Assembly: GCA_934254815.1 (NCBI GenBank)
Contig: CAKQME010000011.1
Span: 1-64,000 of the forward strand
Source of the DNA: an uncultured Clostridia bacterium
Lineage (GTDB): Bacteria; Bacillota; Clostridia; Christensenellales; Borkfalkiaceae
Length of the DNA stretch: 64,000 nucleotides
Direction of reading: 5' to 3'
Under the pieces are notes generated by a model that was not told the origin of the DNA, searched no databases, and was given only the letters and a program-made list of their open reading frames with translations. A program made the translations under genes and the position numbers. Positions 42,401 to 51,800 of the stretch are shown here, piece after piece. Positions within the stretch are counted from its first letter, which is position 1. The number at the start of each line of letters is the position of its first letter.

Positions 42401-45400
42401 TTCCAGTTAAGGCGACGGCTATAGGCAAAAATGCATTTGCAGGCTGCTCTTCTCTTGAAGAATTGACTATGCCCGGCGTAGAGACGATAGGCGAATCGGC
42501 GTTTGAAAATTCGGGTTTAAAGAAATTCGAAATTCCCGCAAATATATATGAGGTCGGTAAAAACGCGTTTAAAAATTCGGCGTTGAAAGAAATTTCGCTC
42601 GGCTCGGTAAAGACTATAGGCGCAGGCGCGTTCGAGGGTACTGAACTTACTTCTGTAACTATATCCGAAAGCGTAACCACGATAGGAGCGGGTGCGTTCA
42701 GAAATTGTACCGAACTTAAAACCGTAAGATTCAGAACGACTTCTTTGCGGGCGGTGGACGATTACATGTTCTACGATTGTACTTCGCTTGAAAGTATCGT
42801 TCTGCCCGAGGGTGTTATCCGTCTCGGCGGTTACGCGTTTATGAACTGCGAAAACCTGTCCGTCGTCGAACTTCCGTCGACTCTCGAAATGATAGCGGTC
42901 GACTGTGATCTCGACGATGAAGACGAAGTAAATTACGGCTACACTTTCGCTAACTGTACTGCGCTTAAATCGATAGTCTTGCCCGATAAGCTGTCGTATC
43001 TCGGTTCGTTTGCGTTTACGAATTCGGGGCTTGTAAGTATAGAGCTTCCCGACGCTCTTGTAAATCTCACCGCGAGAAATGAAGCGTTGGACCTCTATGA
43101 TGAGTCTGATTCGAACTTCAGATACTTGGAGGTTTTCTATTCCGAAAAGGATATAGACAGTGAAATTTCTGCTCGGCAATATATTTCCGGTCAGTTTGCA
43201 AACTGTCAATATCTTGAGCGTGTAGTTGTTTCTTCGAGACTTGAGAATATCGGGTCGAGAGTATTCTGGCGTTCTCCGAACCTTACAAAGATAGTTTATC
43301 GCGGATATGTCGGGTCGGGCAGCGCGTTGCCTGCTACTGTCAACGTTATCACCGCTAACGCTTTCGCGACATGCGCGGCGGGCGATCTTCTTGTCGAGGG
43401 TGTTGAACATCTTGACGTCAAAGCATTTGCGGAAAGCGGCTTCACTTCAATAACGTTCGGTGAAAATTGTACTTTCGAAAAATTGAAGATGCAGGCTTTC
43501 TGTGACGCTGAAAACTTAACGAAAGTCGTTTTGCCGGATACAGTTACCGAATTAGGTTGCGAAGCGTTCTGCGGTACTTCCGCGCTGAAATCGTTGAGTC
43601 TTCCCGCAAGTGTAGAGTTGATATATGGCGGTGCATTTGCCGCAAGCGGTATAATGTCAATCGATATAAGCGGAGTAAAAGAATTCGGCTGTGACGACGA
43701 TATCGACTACGCCGAATACATTTACAATGATGATGGCTATATATTCTATAATTGTAAAGACCTTACGAGCGTAACGCTCGGAGACGATCTCGAAACTCTT
43801 CCTTACGGAATGTTCAGGGGTTGTAAAGCTTTAAAGAATATAATAATTCCTGATAGCGTTACAGCTATTGAGAACTATTGTTTCTATGGTTCCGGTGTCG
43901 AATATATTTATATTTCGGAAAACGTAGAATCTATTGGTACTGCTGCGCTTGCTTCTCTTAATATGAAAGAGATTGAAGTTGCCGAAAGTAATAGTTATTA
44001 TACTTGCGTCAACGGCTTCCTTATTGAAGACGGCGGAAAACTTATCTCGTACGCGACCGGTTACGGGGCTGATAAAATAGTATTGCCCGAAGATGTTACT
44101 TCCGTTTCGCAATATGCTTTTGCAAACCTCGCCAATGCTAAAGAAGTTGAAATTCCGTCGTCCTTAACGACAATTCCGAAATATGTATTTGAAAATGCTA
44201 CGGGGCTTGAAAGCGTAATTATTGCCGAGGGTGTTACTAAAATAGATTGGTATGCGTTCCGAGGTTGCGTCGGTCTCGAAACCGTTCAATTCCCGGATAC
44301 ACTTACTTCGATCGGTAATGGCGCGTTCTCTAATTGCGCTTCCCTTAAGAATATCGTTTGGCCGTCCGACGGCAGTAATCTGACGATAAACGCAAGCGCG
44401 TTTTCTTATAGCGGATTGGAGAGCGTAGAGCTTCCCGCAAATGTAAAGAGTATAGGCAATTATGCGTTTGCGTATAGCAAATTGCTCGAAAGTATTAACA
44501 TACCTGAAAATTTAACGAAAACCGCTCAAGGTATGTTTAACGACTGCGTGTCGCTTAAATCCATAGAGATTCCCGAAAGTATTACTTCGATAGAATTTCA
44601 GACTTTCAGCGGTTGCACTTCGCTTAGCGAGGTTAAGGTGAACGGCTACGTCAAGATTGGCGGAAACGTATTCCTTAATTGTACGTCGCTCGAAAGTTTC
44701 GATTTCAGCCGCGTTACGAGTTTCGGCGGAACCGGGGCGTTTAAGAATACGGCAATCAGAGAAGTCGTACTTTCCGAATCTGTAACACAATTGTACGGTA
44801 ACACGTTCGAGAATTGCAAAAATCTCGAAAAGGTTGAGTTCGGCAATAATCTGGTAACTATAGAAAACAGGAATTTCGCGGGTTGCGAAAAACTCAAATC
44901 GGTAGAAATACCCGCAAGCGTCGGTAAGATAAACGCGAGCGCGTTTGCCGAAAGCGGACTTGAAAGCGTAACTCTTAATACAGAAACTTGTACGTTCGGC
45001 GTTATGGTGTTTGCGAATTGCGCTTCGCTTAAAACGGTTACGCTTGCCGACAGCGTTAAGAATCTCGGCAATAATATGTTTGAAAACTGTACCGAGCTTA
45101 AAAAGATAACTATTCCGTCGGGAATACAGGAAATCCCCAATTGCGCGTTCATGGGTTCGGGGCTTGAGGCGATATCGTTGACAAACGGAGTTAATATTAT
45201 CGGAAACAAGGCGTTTGCCGATTGTAAGTCTCTTAAAACCGTCGAGCTTAACGGCGTAGGCGAGATACGCGACGGAGCGTTCGCGAATTGTACGGCTATC
45301 GATAAGATTGTTATTCCGGACAGCGTAACCGAGATTATCGGAGAGACTGTATTCGACGGTTGGACGGATTATCAGAAAATAGAGTTTACTCTCAACGGGT

Positions 45401-45468
45401 ATCAGGTAATGAAGATGTTCGGTTCCGACTGGTTAAACGGTTGTAAAGCCGAAGTGTCGTATAACTGA
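36427..45468 (+). CDS. Giant BspA-like leucine-rich-repeat lipoprotein 2
   Basis: A 3013-residue paralog of the preceding gene with the same order: signal peptide ending LFGASC, two InlB modules, beta-sandwich domains, further InlB modules (FAGWYEVPGG, FGGWYAEPNG), and a long LRR_5 array from about residue 830 to the C-terminal cap FDGWTDYQKIEFTLNGYQ. The first 1097 bases are identical to gene 1, then the two diverge abruptly. An in-frame ATG at 36391 would add 12 residues, but the ATG at 36427 has AAGGAGG upstream and fits both paralogs. Codon use is GC-richer than in most of gene 1 and close to that of the housekeeping genes. Confidence 0.88.
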   Translation: MNGKSKKLAVVLFAISVIAATLFGASCKNRQNSTETGAAKDAVYYCVADSGEYVVSLTKDKTYILSVAGDYKYGGYTLAENGELKLIVDGNEVAATITNDELAITYGGKSYTLLEKIDRKVTFEDNGVTTVATVLNGKTVAKPADPEDKDGEKFVGWYTSAEYKEVYNFAMPVRTDTTVYAQHVKLTAGAKEFTVTLKNGSDEKITTTNGVLYNLKPLAAKDGKEFDGWYVSDFNDEAKLTYKYNGEVLKQNVNLYPVWKDEISGVSVTENRISWEADGMSFDVKITDADNVSDPQRVTKSYLDYEFKKKGEYKIEISKTGSDKVVTAYYNSRALARVSDITVLEGGMLSYNTVENAERYIVTVECGNKNHKHYNFDNGKRAYFDISGCDMKEGGIKVVVVAEAKDYVTSQSEAYYYDKKLEKVKTVAVKDGKLVWSEVGNALGYVVTVNGEKFEVGNVTEYSLKNYAAGEYELGVYPVTKGYNSPEAAEIKYKKSNLSTPAGVAVNGNILKWEKVDGATAYSLKINGKEETVNGETRELTIKDFGSGRYITVSVAAIGGAGDSEFSDDLIVGYTSIENVEYVNGKVCWSPVFGAEGYVVKVNDGKTIEVAGGNTQADVVFDKAGINTVSVEYISGGSALGTKSIKVRTYELGFYNNGERVEVRYVATGDYVALPEAESLGYVFAGWYEVPGGGNNNAARVYDGTYTASRDMRLYAYFTSADYTVKLDPVGGTLDVTEVTVTYKEEYKLPVPVSASLDKVFGGWYAEPNGVGQYTDGDGYGKGLWTGTEDNITLYAYWVSILSYTLDNAGTGYIVTEGEGISYATKVRVEPTHENKPVKSIDSLAGAKRLQSIEIPDTVSVAKGMMTGVKSSVFADCPALEAINVYATGDTAKITSLGGVLYVLETKDGEVVGKTLSLVPLAKSGKITVMEDATAVAAYAFSGIGVTEIEIPSTVTRVGAKAFENCAELEKVVFSVADESEKPAELVIEDGAFANCANLTTLKLPGRLAKGEYIEKDSSVTAYKLQIKTKFNGGILTGCKKLENIEIVGKQVNYKSIDGIVYSADGSELLYCPKGRTGKVKTDSAAKVIGNNAFNSCTELTEVEITFNIEEVGEFAFLRCSKLANVEFGGTRDDAPLTIRKWAFALCNKLETINFPENLYRAEFDILHNSSSVKNVTLTSVGVKNEQGIYEVKFDDVAFGTTHTDGINRYFYIENLTIGEFVPEFAISNVFGGSLKTVTLAKENKSFVQKNGVIYSADVKKMLYCPSATKGIVTIPDTVEVIGDNLFRASKIEGVVIPASVKTIGFGAFYSCSNLATVTIADGTAPLTIGDRAFAFSAITRIDLPKRLESLGENVFNNCKSLTAVSMAEDIALTVIPKSTFNYCSSLTAIKVVEGITEIGDNAFNMCSALEKVELPSTLKVLGSGVFTSCNSINELTIADGNKLYTTIDGVLYANNLDEKPDQLLYCPISNGGDENNTVNVPATVKTVATKAFYYNTKIKRIIFADHAGEDLTIGVNAFGWASALTEVKLPDGITKIGTQAFQNTYIKELVIPKSVTKIEYEAFYGSGLLRTITFEEGEGDLVIDDAKGTTGTYSASYSPFAYCASLREIDLPARTSYIGAYAFSGTNFERIGIPTGVTKIGRSAFNGCTRLTSIDLSKTAITEIPDKMLNGCSSLREVKLPSSIISIGYGAFAGSAITSITIPENVVTIDGQEIDQYNKLVKNSFGSAFKDCAKLTEVIFDGNSGLTKLGNNTFYNCKLLVNIALPESLASIGDGAFYKTAIQNIAIPAAVNTIGNESFRYCDKLTSVTLADGALTAIGDYAFGNAMITRFVFPETTAEKLTIGKDIFRGCRNLTSLHLSKAVTVIDGAFDGSVALENVTVAEDNVNFSAVEGVPVLYNKDKTVVRYVFGALNDETVKLAANTDEISDNAYAGQTEITTVVIPKGISKIGVGAFRNCTKLTTVIFEDGCVKLTELPSKIFAGCSSLKNITLPVKATAIGKNAFAGCSSLEELTMPGVETIGESAFENSGLKKFEIPANIYEVGKNAFKNSALKEISLGSVKTIGAGAFEGTELTSVTISESVTTIGAGAFRNCTELKTVRFRTTSLRAVDDYMFYDCTSLESIVLPEGVIRLGGYAFMNCENLSVVELPSTLEMIAVDCDLDDEDEVNYGYTFANCTALKSIVLPDKLSYLGSFAFTNSGLVSIELPDALVNLTARNEALDLYDESDSNFRYLEVFYSEKDIDSEISARQYISGQFANCQYLERVVVSSRLENIGSRVFWRSPNLTKIVYRGYVGSGSALPATVNVITANAFATCAAGDLLVEGVEHLDVKAFAESGFTSITFGENCTFEKLKMQAFCDAENLTKVVLPDTVTELGCEAFCGTSALKSLSLPASVELIYGGAFAASGIMSIDISGVKEFGCDDDIDYAEYIYNDDGYIFYNCKDLTSVTLGDDLETLPYGMFRGCKALKNIIIPDSVTAIENYCFYGSGVEYIYISENVESIGTAALASLNMKEIEVAESNSYYTCVNGFLIEDGGKLISYATGYGADKIVLPEDVTSVSQYAFANLANAKEVEIPSSLTTIPKYVFENATGLESVIIAEGVTKIDWYAFRGCVGLETVQFPDTLTSIGNGAFSNCASLKNIVWPSDGSNLTINASAFSYSGLESVELPANVKSIGNYAFAYSKLLESINIPENLTKTAQGMFNDCVSLKSIEIPESITSIEFQTFSGCTSLSEVKVNGYVKIGGNVFLNCTSLESFDFSRVTSFGGTGAFKNTAIREVVLSESVTQLYGNTFENCKNLEKVEFGNNLVTIENRNFAGCEKLKSVEIPASVGKINASAFAESGLESVTLNTETCTFGVMVFANCASLKTVTLADSVKNLGNNMFENCTELKKITIPSGIQEIPNCAFMGSGLEAISLTNGVNIIGNKAFADCKSLKTVELNGVGEIRDGAFANCTAIDKIVIPDSVTEIIGETVFDGWTDYQKIEFTLNGYQVMKMFGSDWLNGCKAEVSYN
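37925..37953. repeat. Double inverted repeat inside LRR gene 2
   Basis: CCCCCGCGGGGG (37925-37936) followed by TTGCCG-TGAA-CGGCAA, identical to the element in genes 1 and 3 although the codons just upstream (AAGTCTAATCTGTCGA) differ. Confidence 0.75.
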
Positions 45469-45483
45469 TACTTAACAAAAAAA

Positions 45484-45554
45484 GACCGTAAAAACGGTCG
45501 AAATAAAAAGGTTGCGAATTTATCCGCTAAGGGTAGAGGTTGCAACCTTTTTTT
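45484..45554 (+). terminator. Two hairpins ending LRR gene 2 transcription
   Basis: A small hairpin GACCGT-AAAA-ACGGTC (45484-45499), then AAAAAGGTTGC (45505-45515) pairing with GCAACCTTTTT (45542-45552) and a continuing T-run, a strong intrinsic terminator. Confidence 0.85.
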
Positions 45555-45639
45555 ACGGCAATTTTTTTAACTTTTTTCAATTTGAATGAATAAAGTTTTG
45601 TGAAAATTCATATTCTCTTTTTAAAGTAGCCGAAAACGT

Positions 45640-45668
45640 TTGACAAAGTTTTCAAAAAGTAATAGAAT
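45640..45668 (+). promoter_or_regulatory. Promoter of giant LRR gene 3
   Basis: TTGACA (45640-45645), 17-bp spacer, TAGAAT (45663-45668). In the leader that follows, GGTC-AAAATA-GACC with T/A-rich flanks (about 45711-45730) can form a further hairpin not present in genes 1 and 2. Confidence 0.82.
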
Positions 45669-45736
45669 ATGAGACAATATAAGCTATAACTTTGTGTGTT
45701 TTCACATTTTTCGGTCAAAATAGACCAAAAATTACG

Positions 45737-45824
45737 AGGTATAAATACAGCTTATAACAGGTATAAATACAGCTTATAGCAGGTATAAGTACAGCTTATA
45801 GCAGGTATAAGTACAGCTTATATC
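45737..45824 (+). repeat. 22-bp palindromic tandem repeat, 4 units (LRR gene 3 leader)
   Basis: Exactly four units of 22 bp. The first two have TATAAA in place of TATAAG and so an imperfect dyad; the last two match those of genes 1 and 2. The array ends 69 bp before the start codon, the same distance as in the other two genes. Confidence 0.88.
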
Positions 45825-45893
45825 ATAATAAAAAAATAAATCGTATGCATAAATTTTATGAATATTATGCAAAACGGTCTAAGGAGGTTCTAT

Positions 45894-48800
45894 ATGAACA
45901 ACGGAAAGAGCAAATTTTTAGCTATTCTTCTGTTCGCGATATCGCTTATATCGTTGTCATTGTTCGGTATATCTTGTAAGAAACCGCAAGAATCTGCCGA
46001 TAACGGCGTTACGAAAGAAGTGACGTATTATTGCGCAACCGAAGAAAACAATTTCGTTACTTTAACGAAAGCTAAAACTTACGTTCTGTTTATCGCGGGC
46101 GAGCAAAAAACCGGCGATTATACGTTAAGCGAAAGCGGAGAGCTTAAACTTACCGTAGACAGCGGCGAAGTCACGGCGACGATAAAGAGCGACGAATTAG
46201 CCATAACTTACGGCGGAAAGTCCTATACGCTGATTGAGCAGATCAACAGAAGCGTAACGTTTAACGACGACGGGGCTACGACTACGGCGACCGTGTTGAA
46301 CGGTAAGTCGGTTGCAAAACCTGCCGACCCTGAAGAAAAAGAGGGTAAAAAGTTCGTCGGCTGGTATACTTCCGAAGAATATAAAGAAGTATACAATTTT
46401 GCTACGCCCGTAAGAACCGATATAACCGTTTATGCTCAGCACATTAAATTGACTGCTGGCGCAAAAGAATTTACGGTAACGCTTAAAGACGGAAGCAACA
46501 AGAAAATTCAGACGACAAACGGCATAGTTTACGGTCTTGAACAGCTTGCCGCCAAAGACGGAGCCGAATTCGACGGCTGGTACGTCAGCGATTTCAACGA
46601 CGAAGCGAAACTTACTTATAAATATAACGGCGAAGTGTTGAAGCAAAACGTCAATCTTTACCCCGTATGGAAAGGCGAAATAAACGCCGTATCCGTAACC
46701 GAAAATAAGGTTTCGTGGGAAGCGGACGGAACGAGTTTCGACGTTAAGATAACCGACGCCGATAATGTCTCCGAAACCAAGCGTGCCACTCAGAAATATC
46801 TCGACTATGAATTTAAAAACGTAGGCGAATATAAAATAGAAATCAGCAAGACGGGTAGCGATAAGGCGACTACCGTATATTATAATAGTAAAGTTCTCGC
46901 GAGAGTTTCCAACATTACGGTTGTCGAGGGCGGAGTTGTAAGTTATAACACCGTCGAAAATGCCGAAAAGTATATCGTTACCGTAGAGTGCGGAAACGAA
47001 AACCATAAACATACAGACGTTGATAACGGTAAACGCGCTTATTTCGATATATCGGGCTGCGATATGAAAGAGGGCGGAATAAAAGTTATCATAGTTGCTC
47101 AGGCGAAAGGCTATGGTTCTTCTCAGTCCGAAGCGTTTTACTATGACAGAACGCTTGACAAGATAGCGGCTGTAGAAGTAAAAGACGGTAAACTCGTATG
47201 GAGCGAAGTTAAAAACGCTCTCGGATACGTTGTCGTTGTAAACGGCGAAAAAATCGAACTCGGTAACGTTACCGAATACTCGTTCAAGGGCTATGCGGCG
47301 GGCGATTACGAACTCGGAGTATACCCCGTGACCAAGGGCTACAACAGCCCCGCGGCGGCAACGACGACCTATAAAAAAGATAAATTAGCGACCCCCGCGG
47401 GGGTTGCCGTGAACGGCAACATCCTTAAATGGGAATCCGTCGCGGGAGCGACGAGCTATACCGTTAAACTTAACGGTAAGACGTTTACTTCCGTCAAAAA
47501 CGAAGCGGAATTAAACGCCAAAGATATAAAGACCGAAAACACGGTAACTATCACGGCTATCGGAGACGGCGTAATAAAGCCGTCCGAAGAATCCGACGTA
47601 TTTGTTTTCGCTCAGGGTAAAATGTCCGAACTTGCTTATGCGGACGGAAAGGTCGAGTGGCAAGGTATTTTCGGAGCGCAGACTTATATTATAAAATTAA
47701 ACGGTAATCTTCTCGCTACTGTTGCCGGCGACGTTACAAGCTATAAAGTAGCGTATAAAATCGCAGGCGAAAACAAGATAACCGTCGGTTATGCAAACGA
47801 AGAAGACGCTACCGAAACAGTAGACGAAGCGTCGATAACCGTTACGGTTTATACCGTAAGCTTTATCGGTGACGACGGTGAAAATCTTGGCAGCGTATTA
47901 GTTGCCGAGGGCGATCCGATAGACGCTCCCGTTGTAGAAAAAGCAGGCTTCGTCTTTGCAGGTTGGTATAAAGTTCCCGACGGAAGTAAGAACAACGCTC
48001 AGAAATATACGGGCGGTAAGCTTGAAACGGCAGGCGACGTGCGTTTCTATGCCGATTTCGATACGGCAAAATATAAAGTTACTCTTAATGCCGACGCCGA
48101 CCCCGATAAACAGATTGAAGATACTGTTGCGTTCAAACAATACTTTACATTAAAAACCGTAGAACCGGAAGACGAATCTAAAGCTTTCGGCGGTTGGTAT
48201 ACCGAACCGGGCGGTCAAGGTAAGCAGATTACCGATAATATGGGTAACGGTATAGGTAAATGGACTTATGCTTATGACGGTGTAAAACTTTACGCAAACT
48301 GGGTAAACCTGTTCAATTTCGAGTATAACAACCAAGGTTTTATCGTTACGGGCGCAGAGGGCTTGCAGTATGTTACTTCGGCTAAAATTCCCGCAACACA
48401 TTTCGATGGTCAGCATAAAGCTAAAGTTATAACGGTCGACGAACTCGAATATGGCGAAAATCTTGTTTCTATCGATATTCCCGATACGGTTACTACCATA
48501 CAGACGGGGGCTAAGTTAGGTATAGAATCGAGTGCATTTAAAGCATGTAAATCGCTTAAATCTATAAATATATATAAAACAGGAGAAACTGTAACGGCGG
48601 GTTATGCTTCTTTCGACGGAATTCTTTATGAAGCCGTGTATACTCGCGACTCTGCCGGTAACGAAAAACTCAGCTCGCTCAACTTGCTTTTGGTTCCTTA
48701 CGCTAAAGACGGCGATATCGTTGTGGCGGACGGAACATCGAGTATAGCGACTTATGCGTTTTCAACTACTGCGGTAGGAACGGTAACGATACCGGAATCG

Positions 48801-51800
48801 GTTGTCGATGTTAAAGATTACGCTTTCTCGGCTATGCCTAACCTTACCGAAGTTAAATTCCTTGGAAGTGATGCTAACAAACAGGTTACGTTAGGAGAAA
48901 GTGTATTTGCAAGCGATAGTAAACTTATAAAAATAACTCTTCCTGCAGGGTTACAAGCAAGTACACATCATGTAAAAGAGTGGAGCAACGGAAAAGAAGA
49001 TCCAAACGAGGGTGATAAAGGTTACTATGTAATATATGAGTATGATATTGATTTCGATACATTCTTGTTTGATAAGTCAACAAAGCTTCAGACTATAGAA
49101 GTAAACGGCAACGGAGGTTATTATAAGTCTGTTGACGGAATGCTTTGTAAAGCCGACGGAACAATCGTATATTGTCCTCAGGGCAGAGAAAAAGCTGTTG
49201 TTACTACTAATGAAATTACTGCAATAGGCAACGGTGCGTTTAAGAATTGTACTAAACTCGAATCGGTGACAATAAATGCAGGCGTAACGTATATAGGAAA
49301 AGAAGCTTTCTATTGTACCTATAGTTCTTCAGGTAATTATGTAAGTAGCTTGATTGAACTTGTATTCAATACAGACGTTAACGATGCGGGAATCGAAATA
49401 GATGAAAGAGCGTTCTATCAGCAGAATCTCATAAGTATAACGTTGCCTGAAAATCTTATTAAACTTGGTAAATATGCTTTCGGTAATAATAAGAACTTGA
49501 AAACAGTTACTGTTTTGTCTGTAGGTGAAAACGGAACGATTGATTTAGCCGACGATGCCTTTGCTTCTATGCCGAATACTCGTTATAATAATGTCTCCGA
49601 TTATATTGTGGAGAATGTAATTATAGTTAAAAATGTACCTGCTTTCGGTATTTCGGCAGTATTCGGTTCTTCGGTTAAAGACGTTGCTATCGATAAAGAT
49701 AATACTAACTTCGATACTACGGACGAAAAAGTTTATTACAGTAAAGACGGTAAGCAAGTAGTATATGCGGATATTAATACTTTGCGTGGAGAATTGGTTT
49801 TAAAAGCCGGTGTTGAGATTATAACTGCAAACGTGTTTGCAAATGCGTCTCTGTTGACTTCTGTGACTATTCCCTCATCGGTAAAAGTTATAGGTGACGG
49901 CGCATTCCGTAGGAGCGGTTTGACCTCGCTTATATTCGGTGACGAAAAAGACGGAGCGGCTGCTTCGCTCGATATAGGTAAACAGGCGTTTTACGGTTGC
50001 AAGGTAGGCGGTGTTGTTACGCTTCCCGAAAGACTTACGACTATAGGCTATGGTGCGTTTACGGGATTCGGGGCTTCCGAGTTTAAGTTTACCGGAACGA
50101 AATTGACTGCTATAGGTCAATTCGCATTTAAAGATTGTTCTATAAAAAGTATGACGCTCAGCAACGGAGTTACTACGATAGGGGCTGAAGCTTTCTCCGG
50201 TTGCAGCAATCTTGAAGTTCTTAATCTTCCTGAGTCTATTACCGAGTTGGGTAGCAACTTTTTGGATGGTTGCAGCAAACTTCAGACTGTAAACGTGGCA
50301 GAGGGTTGTAAGGGGTTAAAAACAATTCAGGGCGTACTTTACAGATGTGAAAACGATGTTCCCGTAGAGCTTGTTTTGTGCGTAGTGGCAAACGAGGGCG
50401 ATAACGGAACGCTTACGATACCTAATACGGTTACGATAGTGGGCGACGGTGCGTTCAGCAATAATCAGGGAATTAGAAACCTCATATTTGAAGATTACAC
50501 CGACGAATATATAGCTGCCGGAAACACGTTGAGTATCGGTTCCGGTGCAATGTTGGGATATGTATTCGATAATAGTAAAATCGAGTACGTTAAACTTCCG
50601 CGCGGTATGGTGGTAATCAAGTCTTATTCTTTCACGAGTTTTAAAACGTTGAAAGAAGTGGTTATACCTAACACTGTACGCAGAATAGAGAAATATAGTT
50701 TTCCTCAGGATGCGGCTCTTGAAAAAATAACTTTTGAGACCGGTAATGACGAAGCTTCGCTGGAAATTGAAGACGGTACGTCGCAATATGACGGCGCCTT
50801 TGCAAGTACAACTAACTTAAAAGAAGTTATACTTCCGGCGCGGACAACTAAAATCGGTGCTTGGGCATTCGGGCAGGATCAACCGGTTACTAAAGATTTA
50901 TTAACGAAAGTTGTAATACCCGCGGGTGTTAAAGAAGTAGGTGAAAAAGCATTTTCGTGTAGACAAAACTTTTCTTCGTTGACGTTTGAAAATACTGAGG
51001 AAAATCCGAGTCAACTTACAAAAATAGGAGCATGGGCGTTTTCAAACCGTAAGGATGTGTCTACTTGGGGTCACAAAGTAAACACGCTTACGGAAATAGA
51101 ATTACCTGCTTCGCTTGAAGAAATCGGAGAGTATGCGTTTAGCTATTGTGGTGTCAGAAACTTAGTAATTCCGGCGGCGGTAAAAGTTGTAGGTGCTAAT
51201 GCGTTTGATGGTTGTTTGAATCTTGTTACGCTTAATTTTGAAAATTCTGAGTCTAACTTGTCAATAGGTGATTATGCGTTTAATGCTTGCTCTAAGCTTG
51301 CGACCGTTAATCTTCCGGATGGGGTTACGACAATAGGAAATTGGGCGTTTGCCGCTACGGGAATTAAGAGTATTGTTTTACCGTCGACATTGCAGACGAT
51401 AGGCGATTGGGCGTTTTGTAATAATTCTTCGCTCGTCAGCGTTAATTTTGCTCTTAATGATGACGATAAATGCGCTTTAAAGAGTATCGGTTACATGGCG
51501 TTTGGAGCAACAGGACTTACCGAGTTTATTTTCCCGGAAACAATCGAAACGCTTACGCTTGGAAGTAATCTTTTCCAAAGCTGTATGAGCCTTACAAAAG
51601 TTGTTATGTCATCGTCGGTTAAGGCATTGGGTAATGCCCTTGACGGCGCAACGGAAATCAGTGAAATAATTTTGTCGGTCGACGGCGGGGTTAAGGCTGA
51701 AAACGGATTCCTTACAAACGGTAAAGATACAATATATTCAGTTTATGGCGATTTGGTTCTGGATAACGGAACGTTAGTTATTCCCGAGGGTATAACCACC

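Noticed and set aside
42517..43410. 297-codon minus-strand frame inside LRR gene 2
   Set aside because: Shadow of the repetitive plus-strand LRR coding sequence; no start signal or recognisable domain.
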